A stretch of DNA of 64,000 bases, from NCBI RefSeq assembly GCF_900129405.1, contig NZ_FQVQ01000007.1:1-64000 (forward strand), given 5' to 3'. This stretch comes from Flavobacterium fontis. GTDB lineage: Bacteria; Bacteroidota; Bacteroidia; Flavobacteriales; Flavobacteriaceae. The translations under genes were made by a program, and so were the position numbers. Of the stretch, positions 22,408 to 31,765 are shown piece by piece. The notes under the pieces were generated by a model that did no database searches, had not been told where the DNA came from, and saw only the letters and a program-made list of their open reading frames with translations. Within the stretch, counting starts at the first letter, position 1, and each line of letters starts with the position of its first letter.

Positions 22408-22983
22408 TCACTTCCGCAACATCTTCCCCTTCATCTTACTAAAAAATTCGGGGGTAACCCCAATGTACGAAGCAATTTGCTTTTGAGGCACACGCTGAAT
22501 CAAGGAAGGGTAGCGTTTGCAAAATTTTTCAAAACGCTCTTCGGCACTGCGGCTCATGTTGTCCCGTAAACGCTCTTGATGGGCGACCAACGAATTTTCA
22601 GCCAGTAGGCGAAAATACCGTTCCAGTTGGGGCAGTTGTTGATAAAGAAGTTCTTGCTGCGCCTTGGGTAATACAATGACCTCGGTGTCTTCTAGCGTTT
22701 CGATAAACAAATCGCCTGGCTTCCCCGAAAACAAACTGTACATGTCGCTAATCCACCAACCCTCACACGCAAAATGGAGAATGTGCTCCACAATATTGTC
22801 GTTGATGTAAAAACTCCGCACCAAACCCGACGTGATGAAATAGGTTTCTGTACACACCCTCCCCGCATGCTGCAGCACCGATTTGGCTTTGTACCGTCGG
22901 GTTTCAGTATGGGCCAAAAACAACGCCGCCTCTTCGGGAGAGAGGCGAACATGTTGTGCGATATGTTCGGTAAGTAAGTACAC
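22408..22983 (-). CDS. Crp/Fnr-family transcription regulator
   Basis: 191 residues starting at a GTG (VYLLTEHIAQ); no in-frame ATG offers a full-length alternative. The N-terminal cyclic-nucleotide-binding-type beta-roll covers about residues 20-115 (FITSGLVRSFYINDNI; EGWWISD). The C-terminus is a short helix-turn-helix (QKQIASYIGVTPEFFSKMK). This matches the compact Crp/Fnr regulators common in Bacteroidota, which usually do not bind cAMP. Only two bases separate it from the upstream DUF6370 gene, so it is probably co-transcribed with purT. Target genes unknown. Confidence 0.85.
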   Translation of the reverse strand: MYLLTEHIAQHVRLSPEEAALFLAHTETRRYKAKSVLQHAGRVCTETYFITSGLVRSFYINDNIVEHILHFACEGWWISDMYSLFSGKPGDLFIETLEDTEVIVLPKAQQELLYQQLPQLERYFRLLAENSLVAHQERLRDNMSRSAEERFEKFCKRYPSLIQRVPQKQIASYIGVTPEFFSKMKGKMLRK

Positions 22984-22985
22984 CT

Positions 22986-23312
22986 TTATTTTTTCAACGG
23001 AAGTAATTTAAAATAGGTCACCACAAACCTGTTGCCTTTGATTTCACCAATGACTTCCGCTTGACGGATGGCCGAACAAAATCCGTCCTCCGCATGGGCA
23101 TCACCATGATCGTCAAGTTTGGTTCCCTCTACAAAATAGGATTGGCCATCAATCCGCACTGCCAAATCACAGCCTTTTTTATCTTTCATTCCAAATTGGC
23201 ATTGCCCACAGGAGACTTCGACCCGCTGTGTTTTGGGTTGCGCTTTGGGTTCTTGCGCTTGTGCCGCGAAGGATATAATAAACAAGCAAAAAGTAAATAG
23301 GATAGTTTTCAT
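22986..23312 (-). CDS. DUF6370-family exported protein
   Basis: 108 residues with a signal peptide (ILFTFCLFIISFAAQAQ). The mature domain begins VEVSCGQCQFGMKDKKGC, with three Cys in a CxxC...C pattern, followed by DLAVRIDGQSYFVEGTKLDD. This is the layout of the DUF6370 family, whose function is unknown; the Cys and His residues suggest metal or redox chemistry. It sits three bases after purT and two before the regulator gene, indicating one operon. Confidence 0.75.
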   Translation of the reverse strand: MKTILFTFCLFIISFAAQAQEPKAQPKTQRVEVSCGQCQFGMKDKKGCDLAVRIDGQSYFVEGTKLDDHGDAHAEDGFCSAIRQAEVIGEIKGNRFVVTYFKLLPLKK

Positions 23313-23315
23313 AAC

Positions 23316-24482
23316 TTACGGGTTTACAGTAATCATTTGCGCCGTTTCTTGCGCGCGTTCAACAAGTTGCTCAATCGGTGTTGCTAAAACATCGTGGGTC
23401 AACACTACGCCCATTCTGCGGTAGGGTCGCGAAGTAGGTTTTCCAAAAATACGAAAATCAGTTTTAGGCAAACCCGCCACGGTTGCAATACCAGAGTAGG
23501 TAGGATTTTCAGAGTTGGCTGTCGCTAAAACTACCGCACTAGCCCCAGCTCTTTCTTGGGTGATTTCAAAAATAGGCAAACCCAACACCGCCCGTAAATG
23601 CAATTCAAATTCGTTGAAATTTTGTGTGCCCGCCAACGTCACCATGCCCGTATCATGCGGGCGCGGGGAAAGTTCAGAGAAATAGACGCCTTCATCGGTC
23701 AAGAAGAATTCAACGCCAAACAATCCTGCCCCACCCAAGGCTTCGGTAACTTTTCGCGCCATATCTTGGGCTTCGGCCAAGTCGCGGTCGGAAACGCGGG
23801 CCGGTTGCCAACTCTCTTGATAGTCGCCGCGTTCTTGACGGTGACCAATAGGCGCACAGAATAATGTGGGATTGTTATGCTGTGTAACAGTGAGTAAGGT
23901 AATCTCCGAATGGAAGTTCACAAAGGCTTCGACAATCACTTCGACTACATCGCCACGCGAACCTTCTACAGCGTAGGCCCAGGCTTTGGTAATATCCTCG
24001 GATGATTTTATCGTAGATTGGCCTTTGCCCGACGAACTCATTAAAGGTTTCACCACAGACGGAATACCTACTTCGGCAACGGCTTGTTCCAATTCGGCAG
24101 CGGAGGTCGCATAGCGGTAGTGAGCCGTTCGTAGTCCTAGGTCTTTAGCCGCCAAGTCGCGAATGGCTTTACGGTTCATAGTAAAGTTGGCCGCTTTGGC
24201 CGAGGGAACTACCGTTATGCCTTGCGCTTCATAATCGTAAAACCGCTCGGTGCGAATGGCTTCGATTTCGGGAACGATTAAATCAGGCTGGTGTTTGGCA
24301 ACGATTGCGTCAAGGGCGGCGCCGTCGAGCATGTTGATGACTTCAAAACCGTGGGCGACTTGCATTGCGGGTGCATTTTCGTAGCTATCGACCGCAATCA
24401 CGGTTTGTCCGATACGTTGGGCGGCGATGACAAATTCTTTTCCGAGTTCACCGGAACCTAAAAGTAAAATCTTTTTTTTCAT
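23316..24482 (-). CDS. purT: Formate-dependent phosphoribosylglycinamide formyltransferase
   Basis: 388 residues, close to the usual length of about 390. PurT uses ATP and formate to convert GAR to formyl-GAR in purine synthesis, bypassing the folate-dependent PurN. The N-terminus has LGSGELGKE; the ATP-grasp domain shows [32 protein letters not shown] and the PHDTGMVT motif. First gene of a tight three-gene unit with the DUF6370 and Crp/Fnr genes. The 135-base leader upstream contains a structured element. Confidence 0.95.
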   Translation of the reverse strand: MKKKILLLGSGELGKEFVIAAQRIGQTVIAVDSYENAPAMQVAHGFEVINMLDGAALDAIVAKHQPDLIVPEIEAIRTERFYDYEAQGITVVPSAKAANFTMNRKAIRDLAAKDLGLRTAHYRYATSAAELEQAVAEVGIPSVVKPLMSSSGKGQSTIKSSEDITKAWAYAVEGSRGDVVEVIVEAFVNFHSEITLLTVTQHNNPTLFCAPIGHRQERGDYQESWQPARVSDRDLAEAQDMARKVTEALGGAGLFGVEFFLTDEGVYFSELSPRPHDTGMVTLAGTQNFNEFELHLRAVLGLPIFEITQERAGASAVVLATANSENPTYSGIATVAGLPKTDFRIFGKPTSRPYRRMGVVLTHDVLATPIEQLVERAQETAQMITVNP

Positions 24483-24485
24483 GCA

Positions 24486-24618
24486 GTAGATGTTGTTACG
24501 GTAGGCGAAACATGCCTTTCAGGTTGCGTTAGGGGGTGTACTGGAAAGCCCGGATGCTGGAGTTTACGGAGGCAACGGACTTGCAAGGGAACACCCGACC
24601 TGAAAGGGAACGCCCAAA
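24486..24618 (-). other. Structured intergenic element upstream of purT
   Basis: In the minus sense it reads GGGCGTTCCCTTTCAGGTCG, then GGTGTTCCCTTGCAAGTCCG and ends with CCCCCTAACGCAACCTGAAA. CCTTTCAGGT near one end is complementary to ACCTGAAAGG at the other, so the whole segment can fold. It resembles, from memory, a GC-rich intergenic repeat that is common in Bacteroidota genomes, and a relative lies at 38125-38262. Function unknown. Confidence 0.5.
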
Positions 24619-24654
24619 AAATAAAATAAAAAAAGCCCCAAGTTTCCTTGAGGC
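24618..24654 (-). terminator. Intrinsic terminator of the aminotransferase gene
   Basis: In the minus sense the hairpin GCCTCAAG-GAAA-CTTGGGGC (one mismatch) is followed by a T-rich tract, seven bases after the aspC-type stop codon. Confidence 0.8.
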
Positions 24655-24661
24655 GATGGGT

Positions 24662-25846
24662 TTATGCTAGGGCTTCTTTGATGCGGCGTAAGGCTTCGGT
24701 AAGTACCTCTTCGCTGGTGGCGTAGGAGAAACGGATGCAGTTGGGGTTGCCAAAAGCGTCGCCGGTTACCGTGGCTACATTGGCTTCGGAAAGCAAATAC
24801 ATCGAGAAATCATCGGCGTTTTGAATCAATTTTCCGCGTAAGGTTTTTCCAAAAAACGACGACACATCGGGGAACACATAGAAAGCGCCTTCGGGAACGT
24901 TGATTTTCATGCCTGGGATATCTTGAATCAATCCGACTACCAAATCACGACGGCGTTGGAATGCGGCCACCATGTCATTTAACACACTCGGATCGGCATC
25001 GACGGCAGTTATGGTAGCCCGTTGCGCGATAGAGTTGGCACCACTGGTCACCTGCCCTTGCATTTTGGTACACGCTTTGGCAATGACTTCGGGGGCACCG
25101 ATATAGCCAATACGCCAGCCGGTCATCGCAAAAGCTTTGGCCACTCCATTGACGGTTATCGTGCGGTCAAACATCCCCGGAATCGATGCAATACTGCAGA
25201 AAGTTCCCGAAAAGTTGATATGTTCATAGATTTCATCCGAAACGACGTAAAGGTTGTCGTGTTGAAGAATGATTTCCGATAGCGCGGTCAATTCTTCACG
25301 GCTATACACTGAACCGCTGGGGTTGCAGGGCGAACTGTACCAAATCATTTTGGTTTTGGGCGTGATGGCGTGTGCCAATTGCTCGGGTGTAATTTTGAAA
25401 TCGCTTTCTACGCTGGTTGGAACTTCCACAGGAATACCGCCTGCTATTTTAATGATTTCAGCATAGGAAACCCAATACGGCGCTGGAAGAATAACTTCGT
25501 CACCCGGATTGATCATCACCTGGGCAATGTTGTACAACGACTGCTTGGCCCCTGTAGAAACCACAATTTGCGCTGGAGTATAGGTGAGGTTATTGTCACG
25601 CTTGAACTTACGGCAAATGGCTTCTTTGAGTTCGAGATACCCATCGACAGGCGAGTAGGTGCTGTAATTTTCATCAATGGCTTTTTTGGCAGCCGCTTTG
25701 ATAAAATCGGGCGTATTAAAATCGGGTTCGCCCAAACTTAAACTGATGATGTCTTTTCCTTGGGCTTTCAATTCGCGTGCCAAGGCGGCCATCGCTAGGG
25801 TTTGGGATGTAGTCAGACTGTTGATACGGTCGGATAACGGATTCAT
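24662..25846 (-). CDS. PLP-dependent aspartate aminotransferase (class I)
   Basis: The start at 25846 (MNPLSDRINSLTTSQTLAMA) is preferred to the longer frame, because ten extra codons precede it without support. About 394 residues. Motifs: SLGEPDFNTPD, STGAKQSLYN, PCNPSGSVYS, SDEIYEHINF and the Schiff-base lysine in VAKAFAMTGWRIGY; the substrate Arg is in NCIRFSYATS. It transfers amino groups between aspartate and 2-oxoglutarate; broader specificity is possible. A TATCTTTG box at 25874-25881 probably drives it. Confidence 0.9.
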   Translation of the reverse strand: MNPLSDRINSLTTSQTLAMAALARELKAQGKDIISLSLGEPDFNTPDFIKAAAKKAIDENYSTYSPVDGYLELKEAICRKFKRDNNLTYTPAQIVVSTGAKQSLYNIAQVMINPGDEVILPAPYWVSYAEIIKIAGGIPVEVPTSVESDFKITPEQLAHAITPKTKMIWYSSPCNPSGSVYSREELTALSEIILQHDNLYVVSDEIYEHINFSGTFCSIASIPGMFDRTITVNGVAKAFAMTGWRIGYIGAPEVIAKACTKMQGQVTSGANSIAQRATITAVDADPSVLNDMVAAFQRRRDLVVGLIQDIPGMKINVPEGAFYVFPDVSSFFGKTLRGKLIQNADDFSMYLLSEANVATVTGDAFGNPNCIRFSYATSEEVLTEALRRIKEALA

Positions 25847-25891
25847 AGGGGTGTTGTGTTTTGAGATTTCGGGCAAAGATAGTCCTAAAAT

Positions 25892-26986
25892 TTATGCCAA
25901 TTGGGGTTTTTTACCCAATTCCTTCAAGTGACTAAAATGCGAAATCACGGCCTCCCGCATGGTTTTGAACTCATAATAAGGGAGATTGCATTCTTTGGCC
26001 GTTTGTTTTACGATTTCTGCAATTTTGTCGTAATGAATGTGACTAATATTAGGAAAAATGTGATGCTCAATTTGGTGATTTAAACCGCCTGTGTAATAAT
26101 TCACCAACCAGTTTTTGGGGGCGAAATTAGCCGTAGTATACAATTGGTGAATGGCCCAAGTATTTTCGATTTCTCCATTTTCATTGGGAACGGGGTTGTG
26201 GGTTTCATGTACCACGTGCGCCAATTGGAATACAATACTCAAAATAAGACCTGCGGTATAATGCATTACGGCGAACCCTAAGATTACTTTCCACCAAGTA
26301 ATTCCCATCACCATAGGGGTTACTAACCAGATAGAGAAATAAATCACTTTGGTAATGATAAGGGTAGTCCATTGGAAGGTAGGACTTTTAAAATCGCCAT
26401 ACGACAGTTTACGGGCTAAGTAGCGTTTCATTTGCAAAAAGTCGGTGGTAATGGCCCAGTTGAACGTGAGTAATCCATATAAAAAGATGGAATACACATG
26501 TTGAAACTTGTGGTGTTTGTACCATTTGGCTTCGCGTGTAAAGCGCAAAATACGTCCCGCTTCTAGGTCCTCATCATGGCCTAAAATATTGGTATACGTA
26601 TGGTGTAAAACATTGTGTTGCACTTGCCAATTGTACACATTCCCTGCCAAAATATAAATACTGCCGCCCATAATTTTGTTCACCCAAGATTTGGTCGAAT
26701 ACGAGCCGTGATTCCCGTCGTGCATGACGTTCATGCCCACACCAGCCATCCCGATACCGGTGATGATGTTGAGCAAAAGATACATCCAAAAAGGCATATC
26801 CATGGCCAATACAAAAAAGTAAGGCACGAGAAAGATTGAAAACATTACAATCGTTTTCAGGTGCAATTTCCAGTTTCCAGTGCGGCTGAGGTTGTTGTCT
26901 TTGAAGTAATCGTTTACGCGCTTGTTGAGCGTTCTGAAGAATTTTAATTGATCATTTTTGGAGAAGATAGGACTTCCTGCTTCCAT
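25892..26986 (-). CDS. Membrane fatty acid desaturase (acyl-lipid/linoleoyl-CoA type)
   Basis: 364 residues, a di-iron membrane desaturase. The three His boxes are visible: HDGNHGS (about residue 109), HNVLHHTYTN and NHQIEHHIF. Hydrophobic helices near residues 45-90 and 205-255 form the membrane core. The QIEHH third box is typical of front-end or acyl-lipid desaturases. There is no N-terminal cytochrome b5 domain. A TAAATTTG box at 27012-27019 lies upstream. It inserts double bonds into acyl chains, likely for membrane fluidity. Confidence 0.9.
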   Translation of the reverse strand: MEAGSPIFSKNDQLKFFRTLNKRVNDYFKDNNLSRTGNWKLHLKTIVMFSIFLVPYFFVLAMDMPFWMYLLLNIITGIGMAGVGMNVMHDGNHGSYSTKSWVNKIMGGSIYILAGNVYNWQVQHNVLHHTYTNILGHDEDLEAGRILRFTREAKWYKHHKFQHVYSIFLYGLLTFNWAITTDFLQMKRYLARKLSYGDFKSPTFQWTTLIITKVIYFSIWLVTPMVMGITWWKVILGFAVMHYTAGLILSIVFQLAHVVHETHNPVPNENGEIENTWAIHQLYTTANFAPKNWLVNYYTGGLNHQIEHHIFPNISHIHYDKIAEIVKQTAKECNLPYYEFKTMREAVISHFSHLKELGKKPQLA

Positions 26987-27011
26987 GTATTCTAAATTTT
27001 AAATATTGCCT

Positions 27012-27039
27012 CAAATTTAAGTAATATAATTTTTTCAAA
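27012..27039 (-). promoter_or_regulatory. Candidate promoter of the desaturase gene
   Basis: In the minus sense TTTG, 16 bases, then TAAATTTG, matching the Bacteroidota -33/-7 pattern (TTTG...TAnnTTTG) with a somewhat short spacer. Confidence 0.45.
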
Positions 27040-27074
27040 CCTGACATTGCTCATATTTTATTCACGATTTAACG

Positions 27075-27082
27075 TAACTTTG
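27075..27082 (+). promoter_or_regulatory. Bacteroidota -7 box upstream of rsmG
   Basis: TAACTTTG matches TAnnTTTG and lies 15 bases before the rsmG ATG. A TTG at 27047-27049 is rather far for a -33 element. Confidence 0.45.
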
Positions 27083-27097
27083 TCCAAAATTCAATGC

Positions 27098-27727
27098 ATG
27101 GAAGAAATTTGGAAGCAATTTCCTAACCTTACTGAAAATCAACGCAATCAATTCACACAATTGCAGGCCCTTTACACGGAGTGGAATGCTAAAATCAACG
27201 TAATTTCACGAAAAGATATTGACGAGTTGTACACCCGACATGTCTTGCATTCGCTGGGAATTGCCAAGGTGATGGAATTTCAACCGGGCGCTTCGGTCAT
27301 GGATGTAGGGACAGGAGGTGGGTTTCCGGGAATTCCGTTGGCCATTCTTTTTCCCGATACGCAATTTTACTTGATTGATGTGATTGGTAAAAAAATAAAA
27401 GTGGTGCAAGAAGTAGCTGCCGCCTTGGGGTTGACCAATGTGAAAGCCGCCCAAATGCGCGCGGAGAATGTGCAAGAAGAATTTGATTTCATTGTGAGCC
27501 GTGCCGTTACCAACATGCCCGATTTTGTAAAATGGGTACGCGGCAAAGTAAAAAAGCAATCCAAACACCCGCTCGACAATGGAATCCTTTATTTAAAAGG
27601 CGGGGATTTAACCGAGGAATTGGCGGTATTTCAACGCACCGTACTGTATGATTTAGCAGACTATTTTGAAGACCCGTTTTTTGAAACCAAAAAAGTAGTA
27701 TACCTTCCGTTGAAGTATAAAACCTAA
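27098..27727 (+). CDS. rsmG: 16S rRNA (guanine527-N7)-methyltransferase
   Basis: The start at 27098 (MEEIWKQFPNLTENQRNQF) is chosen because the 17 upstream codons cover the promoter. 209 residues. The SAM-binding motif DVGTGGGFPGIPLAI is diagnostic for RsmG (GidB), and the N-terminal NAKINVISRKD..L..RHVLHSL region also matches. It methylates N7 of G527 in the 530 loop of 16S rRNA. It is a stand-alone gene ended by a strong bidirectional terminator shared with the convergent lipase gene. Confidence 0.93.
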   Translation: MEEIWKQFPNLTENQRNQFTQLQALYTEWNAKINVISRKDIDELYTRHVLHSLGIAKVMEFQPGASVMDVGTGGGFPGIPLAILFPDTQFYLIDVIGKKIKVVQEVAAALGLTNVKAAQMRAENVQEEFDFIVSRAVTNMPDFVKWVRGKVKKQSKHPLDNGILYLKGGDLTEELAVFQRTVLYDLADYFEDPFFETKKVVYLPLKYKT

Positions 27728-27757
27728 AAAAAGTCCCTCTGTAAAAGGGACTTTTTT
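27726..27757. terminator. Bidirectional terminator between rsmG and the lipase gene
   Basis: AAAAAAAGTCCCT, a short loop, AGGGACTTTTTT. A-tract and T-tract flank the stem, so it can work on both convergent transcripts. Confidence 0.85.
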
Positions 27758-27759
27758 GG

Positions 27760-30030
27760 TTATGATTTCATCAGTTTAAAGGTTTTTTTCCCCGATTCAT
27801 TCGACAACTTCAGCAGATAGGCGCCAGTAGAAAGATCTATCGGAATACGTATCAACCCCGAAAAAGGGGCCAACGTAGCTTTCCAAATGGTTTTCCCGGT
27901 CATATCGGTAAGCTGCAAGGTCGAGGCCACAACTTCTGCGGGAGCATAGAGTTCCAAGGCACTCCCCATCGGATTTTTTACCTGAAGTTGTGCAATCGCA
28001 ACGGAGTTTAATCCCAATTGTCCTTGTACAATTTCGTTGTACGCAAAAAGTTGATTAGTCGGTGTTAAGGTGACGTGGTTTTCATTCACATTGGGCACAT
28101 GGTAGTTGACAAAAGGGGTGACCGTGTTGGTTGTTATCGGACTATACCAATTGGGATTCGACACGGCCAAGGCGCTTAAGGTGGGAATAAAATCAAAAAA
28201 TTGAATCTCCAAATTATCCATAAACTCCGTAATTAAGGTGTTGCCTGGCGCTCCCGTAGCCAATCCCGACATGTCAAAACGACCCCCAGGCGCCGAATCC
28301 AATCCAGCCGTGGTAGCAGGATAACGGCAGTTGGCCAAGCTTTCCAACAGGGTGACCCATCCAAACAAGATAAAGGTCTGTCCACGGAAACGGCTCACTT
28401 GGTTGGTTTGTCCCGCAGCCGGCGTAAAGCGTAGGTTGATAATGGCCCGTTGGGAGCTACTTTGGTTAAACGTATGATCCATAACGACCATATCGGGGGT
28501 ACCTGTCATCGTTCCATTACCTGCCCCGTTGGCGATGGCTACGTTGCGCACCGTAGTGGGGAATCCCATCGTGTTGAGTTCGTTTTGAAAGGCATCCCGA
28601 AAGTTGGGCGCTCCCGTTGGCAATAAAGCATTGGTTGCGGTCATAAACTCAAAAGCACTTCCTGCTTGCAAGTGACCCTCCAAATGGTCAATCAACATCT
28701 GACGTGCAGCGGGACTCTTCAACATCCCATTGACAATAGCCTGCATGGAGGTGTCGCCCAAAGGACCAAACGCCATATAGTTGAACAAATGTTGAAAGCC
28801 AATTGGGACATTGGCGCCTAAATGGGGCGAGTCAAACGAAATGTACAAACGGGTGTCGTGACTTAAGCTATTCATTTCCATATACCGCAGCGCGTAACGT
28901 GAAATCAGTCCTCCCATACTGGGTCCGATCACTACATTTTGCTCGTTTCCAACTTTCTGCGCATTGATTTGCTGCAAGAGTTCGACCAATACAAAGGCAT
29001 TGCGCTGGATAAAGTCCACACCGCCATCAACCGTTGTTGTGCTATTTGGACGGACATAATTGGGGAAGTTGAGCACAATGACATCAAACCCTAAGGCGCG
29101 TAAATCATCGGCCATATTTTGTCCCACACCATACGTCAATTGATTGTAAATAGCGGTTGTATTTCGGGTGTCGCCGGGGTCAAAACCATCCACAAGAATA
29201 ATGGGTTTGTCCAAAATACCATTGGTGGTGTCCAAGAAAAGTTCGTATTCCCCACGACCTGCAAAAGGAGCAGTTTCGCCAAATCCTTGGTACGTAAGGG
29301 TCGAATTTATCGTATTAACCACGTTGGGAACAACCGTAAAACCATTGCTTTTCCCGTATACTTGTCCTTCTGTAGTAAAGTTAAAACGGCTCTGGGACTG
29401 ACTTCCATCGGTAAATTGAAGGGCGACTGCTACCGTATGTTGCCCGCTTTGGGGAAAGGCAATCGGTAGTTTTTGTCCTTTTTGAAGGGAATACGTACTG
29501 CCGTTTTCCAACGTAAGTACGAGCGAGGAAAGCGTTTTGGAAGTGCTAAACACCAATTGTTCGGGGAGGGTGAAGGTTACGGCATTAGTGCGCGAAGAAG
29601 CCATAATTGGCGCTACCCCAGTAAAATGGTGTTGTTGCAAATAGTGGGCATTTCCTTTGGCCAACCATAGCCCTTGGCTGTTTTTTTGCAAGTTGGCATA
29701 TTGGCTTTGTGGGATAGATTCAAAATCGGTATCCAAAAGGGCAAGAGGAATTTCTTGCTGAGCAATTCCGAGCGCTCTTTGGGTTTCCCACACTGAAAGA
29801 TCGGGTAAGCGATGGTCAAAATCTGCCCGTTGGAGTTCGCTGTAGATTTGTTTAAAAAGTGAGGTGTTGAGGGTGCTGGGTGCTTGTTCTTTGATGTTTG
29901 AATGGCACCATACCCGGTCGATGAGGATATGGGTTTGGGTATCCGATTTCAAAAGATCATAAGTAGCATCTTGCGCCTGTAGGGTTATCCCCCATAAGCC
30001 CAAAACGAATACGCGTATTGTTTGATTCAT
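27760..30030 (-). CDS. Secreted alpha/beta-hydrolase (lipase/esterase-like) with T9SS sorting tail
   Basis: 756 residues, signal peptide ending near LWGITLQAQ. A central alpha/beta-hydrolase-like part begins IILVDGFDPGD, and the nucleophile elbow VVIGPSMGGL (Ser about residue 370) fits GxSxG. FDSPHLGANVP follows, as in lipases. The N-terminal 250 residues are beta-rich. The C-terminal 70 residues (LTDMTGKTIWKA...STGAYLLKLSNESGKK) form a type A T9SS sorting domain, so the protein should cross the outer membrane by type IX secretion. Substrate unknown. Confidence 0.8.
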   Translation of the reverse strand: MNQTIRVFVLGLWGITLQAQDATYDLLKSDTQTHILIDRVWCHSNIKEQAPSTLNTSLFKQIYSELQRADFDHRLPDLSVWETQRALGIAQQEIPLALLDTDFESIPQSQYANLQKNSQGLWLAKGNAHYLQQHHFTGVAPIMASSRTNAVTFTLPEQLVFSTSKTLSSLVLTLENGSTYSLQKGQKLPIAFPQSGQHTVAVALQFTDGSQSQSRFNFTTEGQVYGKSNGFTVVPNVVNTINSTLTYQGFGETAPFAGRGEYELFLDTTNGILDKPIILVDGFDPGDTRNTTAIYNQLTYGVGQNMADDLRALGFDVIVLNFPNYVRPNSTTTVDGGVDFIQRNAFVLVELLQQINAQKVGNEQNVVIGPSMGGLISRYALRYMEMNSLSHDTRLYISFDSPHLGANVPIGFQHLFNYMAFGPLGDTSMQAIVNGMLKSPAARQMLIDHLEGHLQAGSAFEFMTATNALLPTGAPNFRDAFQNELNTMGFPTTVRNVAIANGAGNGTMTGTPDMVVMDHTFNQSSSQRAIINLRFTPAAGQTNQVSRFRGQTFILFGWVTLLESLANCRYPATTAGLDSAPGGRFDMSGLATGAPGNTLITEFMDNLEIQFFDFIPTLSALAVSNPNWYSPITTNTVTPFVNYHVPNVNENHVTLTPTNQLFAYNEIVQGQLGLNSVAIAQLQVKNPMGSALELYAPAEVVASTLQLTDMTGKTIWKATLAPFSGLIRIPIDLSTGAYLLKLSNESGKKTFKLMKS

Positions 30031-30081
30031 GTGTTAGGATTTTGATTTTCGAATGTACAAAAAATTCAGAATCAAGCGAAT

Positions 30082-30114
30082 AAAAAAATCCGATTCTTAG
30101 GTAGAACCGGATTT
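30082..30114 (-). terminator. Terminator downstream of pruA
   Basis: In the minus sense AAATCCGGTTCT, a five-base loop, AGAATCGGATTTTTTT: a stem with one mismatch and a T-tract, about 20 bases after the pruA stop. Confidence 0.75.
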
Positions 30115-30136
30115 GTATTCGATAAGCGTTAAAAAC

Positions 30137-31765
30137 CTATTCGCCCAAAAACGGATAACGATAGTTTGCTGGTGTAACAAAGGTTTCTTTAATGGTGCGC
30201 GGCGAAACCCAACGCAATAAATTTTGCATCGATCCCGCTTTATCATTGGTTCCAGAAGCTCGTGCTCCACCAAACGGTTGCATGCCCACAACTGCTCCTG
30301 TGGGTTTGTCGTTGATGTAGAAGTTCCCTGCACTATTTTCTAACGCTTGAGTGGCTTCTACAATGGCGTAACGATCTTGGCTAAAAACAGCACCCGTTAA
30401 GGCATATTCCGATGTTTGATCGATTAGCGTTAAGGTATCTTTCCAATCGGCATCTTCATATACATACACCGTTAATACGGGACCGAACAACTCCGTTTCC
30501 ATCGTTTTATACTTGGGATTGGTTGTCAAAATCACCGTGGGCTGGATAAAGTACCCCACCGATTTGTCATAATTTCCACCAAATAAAATTTCGGCATCCG
30601 CATCTTGTTTGGCTTGCTCGATGTAAGAAACGAGTTTGTCAAACGACCCTTCGTGAATGACGGCAGTGACAAAGTTGGAGAAATCTTCAGGTGACCCCAT
30701 TTTTATGGAAGCCAATTCTTTGCCCATTTCATCTTTAATTGCGGGCCATAAGGATTTTGGGAAATATGCACGGGAAGCCGCACTACATTTTTGTCCCTGA
30801 AATTCAAAAGCACCACGAATGGTATTGGCCACCACTTGTTTTACATCGGCTGAAGGATGGGCCAAAACAAAGTCCTTACCACCTGTTTCTCCCACAATAC
30901 GAGGGTAGGTTTTGTAGGTGTGGATATTTTCACCAATTTTTTTCCAAATTTCTTTGAAGACAAAGGTTGAGCCCGTGTAGTGTACGCCAGCAAAATCAGG
31001 GTGTTTCAAAACAATATCGGTGATCATCACGGGGTCGCCAAAAATCACGTTGATTACCCCATCGGGGACTCCTGCTTCTTGGAAAACATCAATGATTACT
31101 TTGGCCGAAAACACTTGACTGTCGCTGGGTTTCCAAACTACGGTATTCCCCATTAAGGCGGCACTCGCAGGAAGATTGGCGGCGATGGCTGTAAAATTAA
31201 ACGGTGTAATCGCGTACACAAATCCCTCTAGTGGTCGGTATTCTACACGGTTCCAAATGTCGGATACCGAGGCAGGTTGGTCGCTATAGATTTGCGTCAT
31301 AAAGGCTACATTATAGCGCAAAAAGTCAATTAACTCACAGGCTGCATCAATTTCGGCTTGAAAAATCGTTTTGGATTGTGCAATCATCGTCGCTGCATTG
31401 ATGCGTGCACGGTAGGGACCTGCAATCAATTCGGCAGCTTTTAAAAAGATGGCCGCGCGGTGCTCCCAAGGCATGTTGGCCCATTTTTTTCGCGCTTCCA
31501 AAGCGGCATCTATCGCTTGTGTAACATGGGTAGCTTCACCCAAATGGTAGGTACCTACAATATGTTTGTGGTCATGTGGAGCGCTCATGGTGCGGGTATT
31601 TCCGGTGCGAACTTCTTGACTGCCAATGTGCATAGGCACATCAATCGTTTCATTCCACATTTTTTGGTATGCGGCAAGCACAGCTGCTTTTTCAGGGGAA
31701 TTGGGAGTGTATGCTTTTACGGGTTCGTTAACCGCTTTGGGGACATTAAAAAATCCTTTAGGCAT
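30137..31765 (-). CDS. pruA: L-glutamate gamma-semialdehyde dehydrogenase
   Basis: 542 residues, the usual size of the stand-alone 1-pyrroline-5-carboxylate dehydrogenase of Bacteroidota. It oxidises glutamate semialdehyde to glutamate with NAD in proline catabolism. Motifs: ITPFNFTAIAANLPASAALM, the ETGGKDF glutamate motif, and the catalytic Cys in FQGQKCSAASRAY; PFGGARASGTNDKAGS lies near the end. A TATTTTTG box at 31836-31843 could be the promoter, giving a leader of about 70 bases. No putA is adjacent. Confidence 0.93.
   Translation of the reverse strand: MPKGFFNVPKAVNEPVKAYTPNSPEKAAVLAAYQKMWNETIDVPMHIGSQEVRTGNTRTMSAPHDHKHIVGTYHLGEATHVTQAIDAALEARKKWANMPWEHRAAIFLKAAELIAGPYRARINAATMIAQSKTIFQAEIDAACELIDFLRYNVAFMTQIYSDQPASVSDIWNRVEYRPLEGFVYAITPFNFTAIAANLPASAALMGNTVVWKPSDSQVFSAKVIIDVFQEAGVPDGVINVIFGDPVMITDIVLKHPDFAGVHYTGSTFVFKEIWKKIGENIHTYKTYPRIVGETGGKDFVLAHPSADVKQVVANTIRGAFEFQGQKCSAASRAYFPKSLWPAIKDEMGKELASIKMGSPEDFSNFVTAVIHEGSFDKLVSYIEQAKQDADAEILFGGNYDKSVGYFIQPTVILTTNPKYKTMETELFGPVLTVYVYEDADWKDTLTLIDQTSEYALTGAVFSQDRYAIVEATQALENSAGNFYINDKPTGAVVGMQPFGGARASGTNDKAGSMQNLLRWVSPRTIKETFVTPANYRYPFLGE

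Noticed and set aside
24486..24618. Purine riboswitch in the purT leader
   Set aside because: No PurR/purine-aptamer-like core could be recognised; a related sequence also lies between hlyD- and tolC-like genes, which argues for a general repeat.
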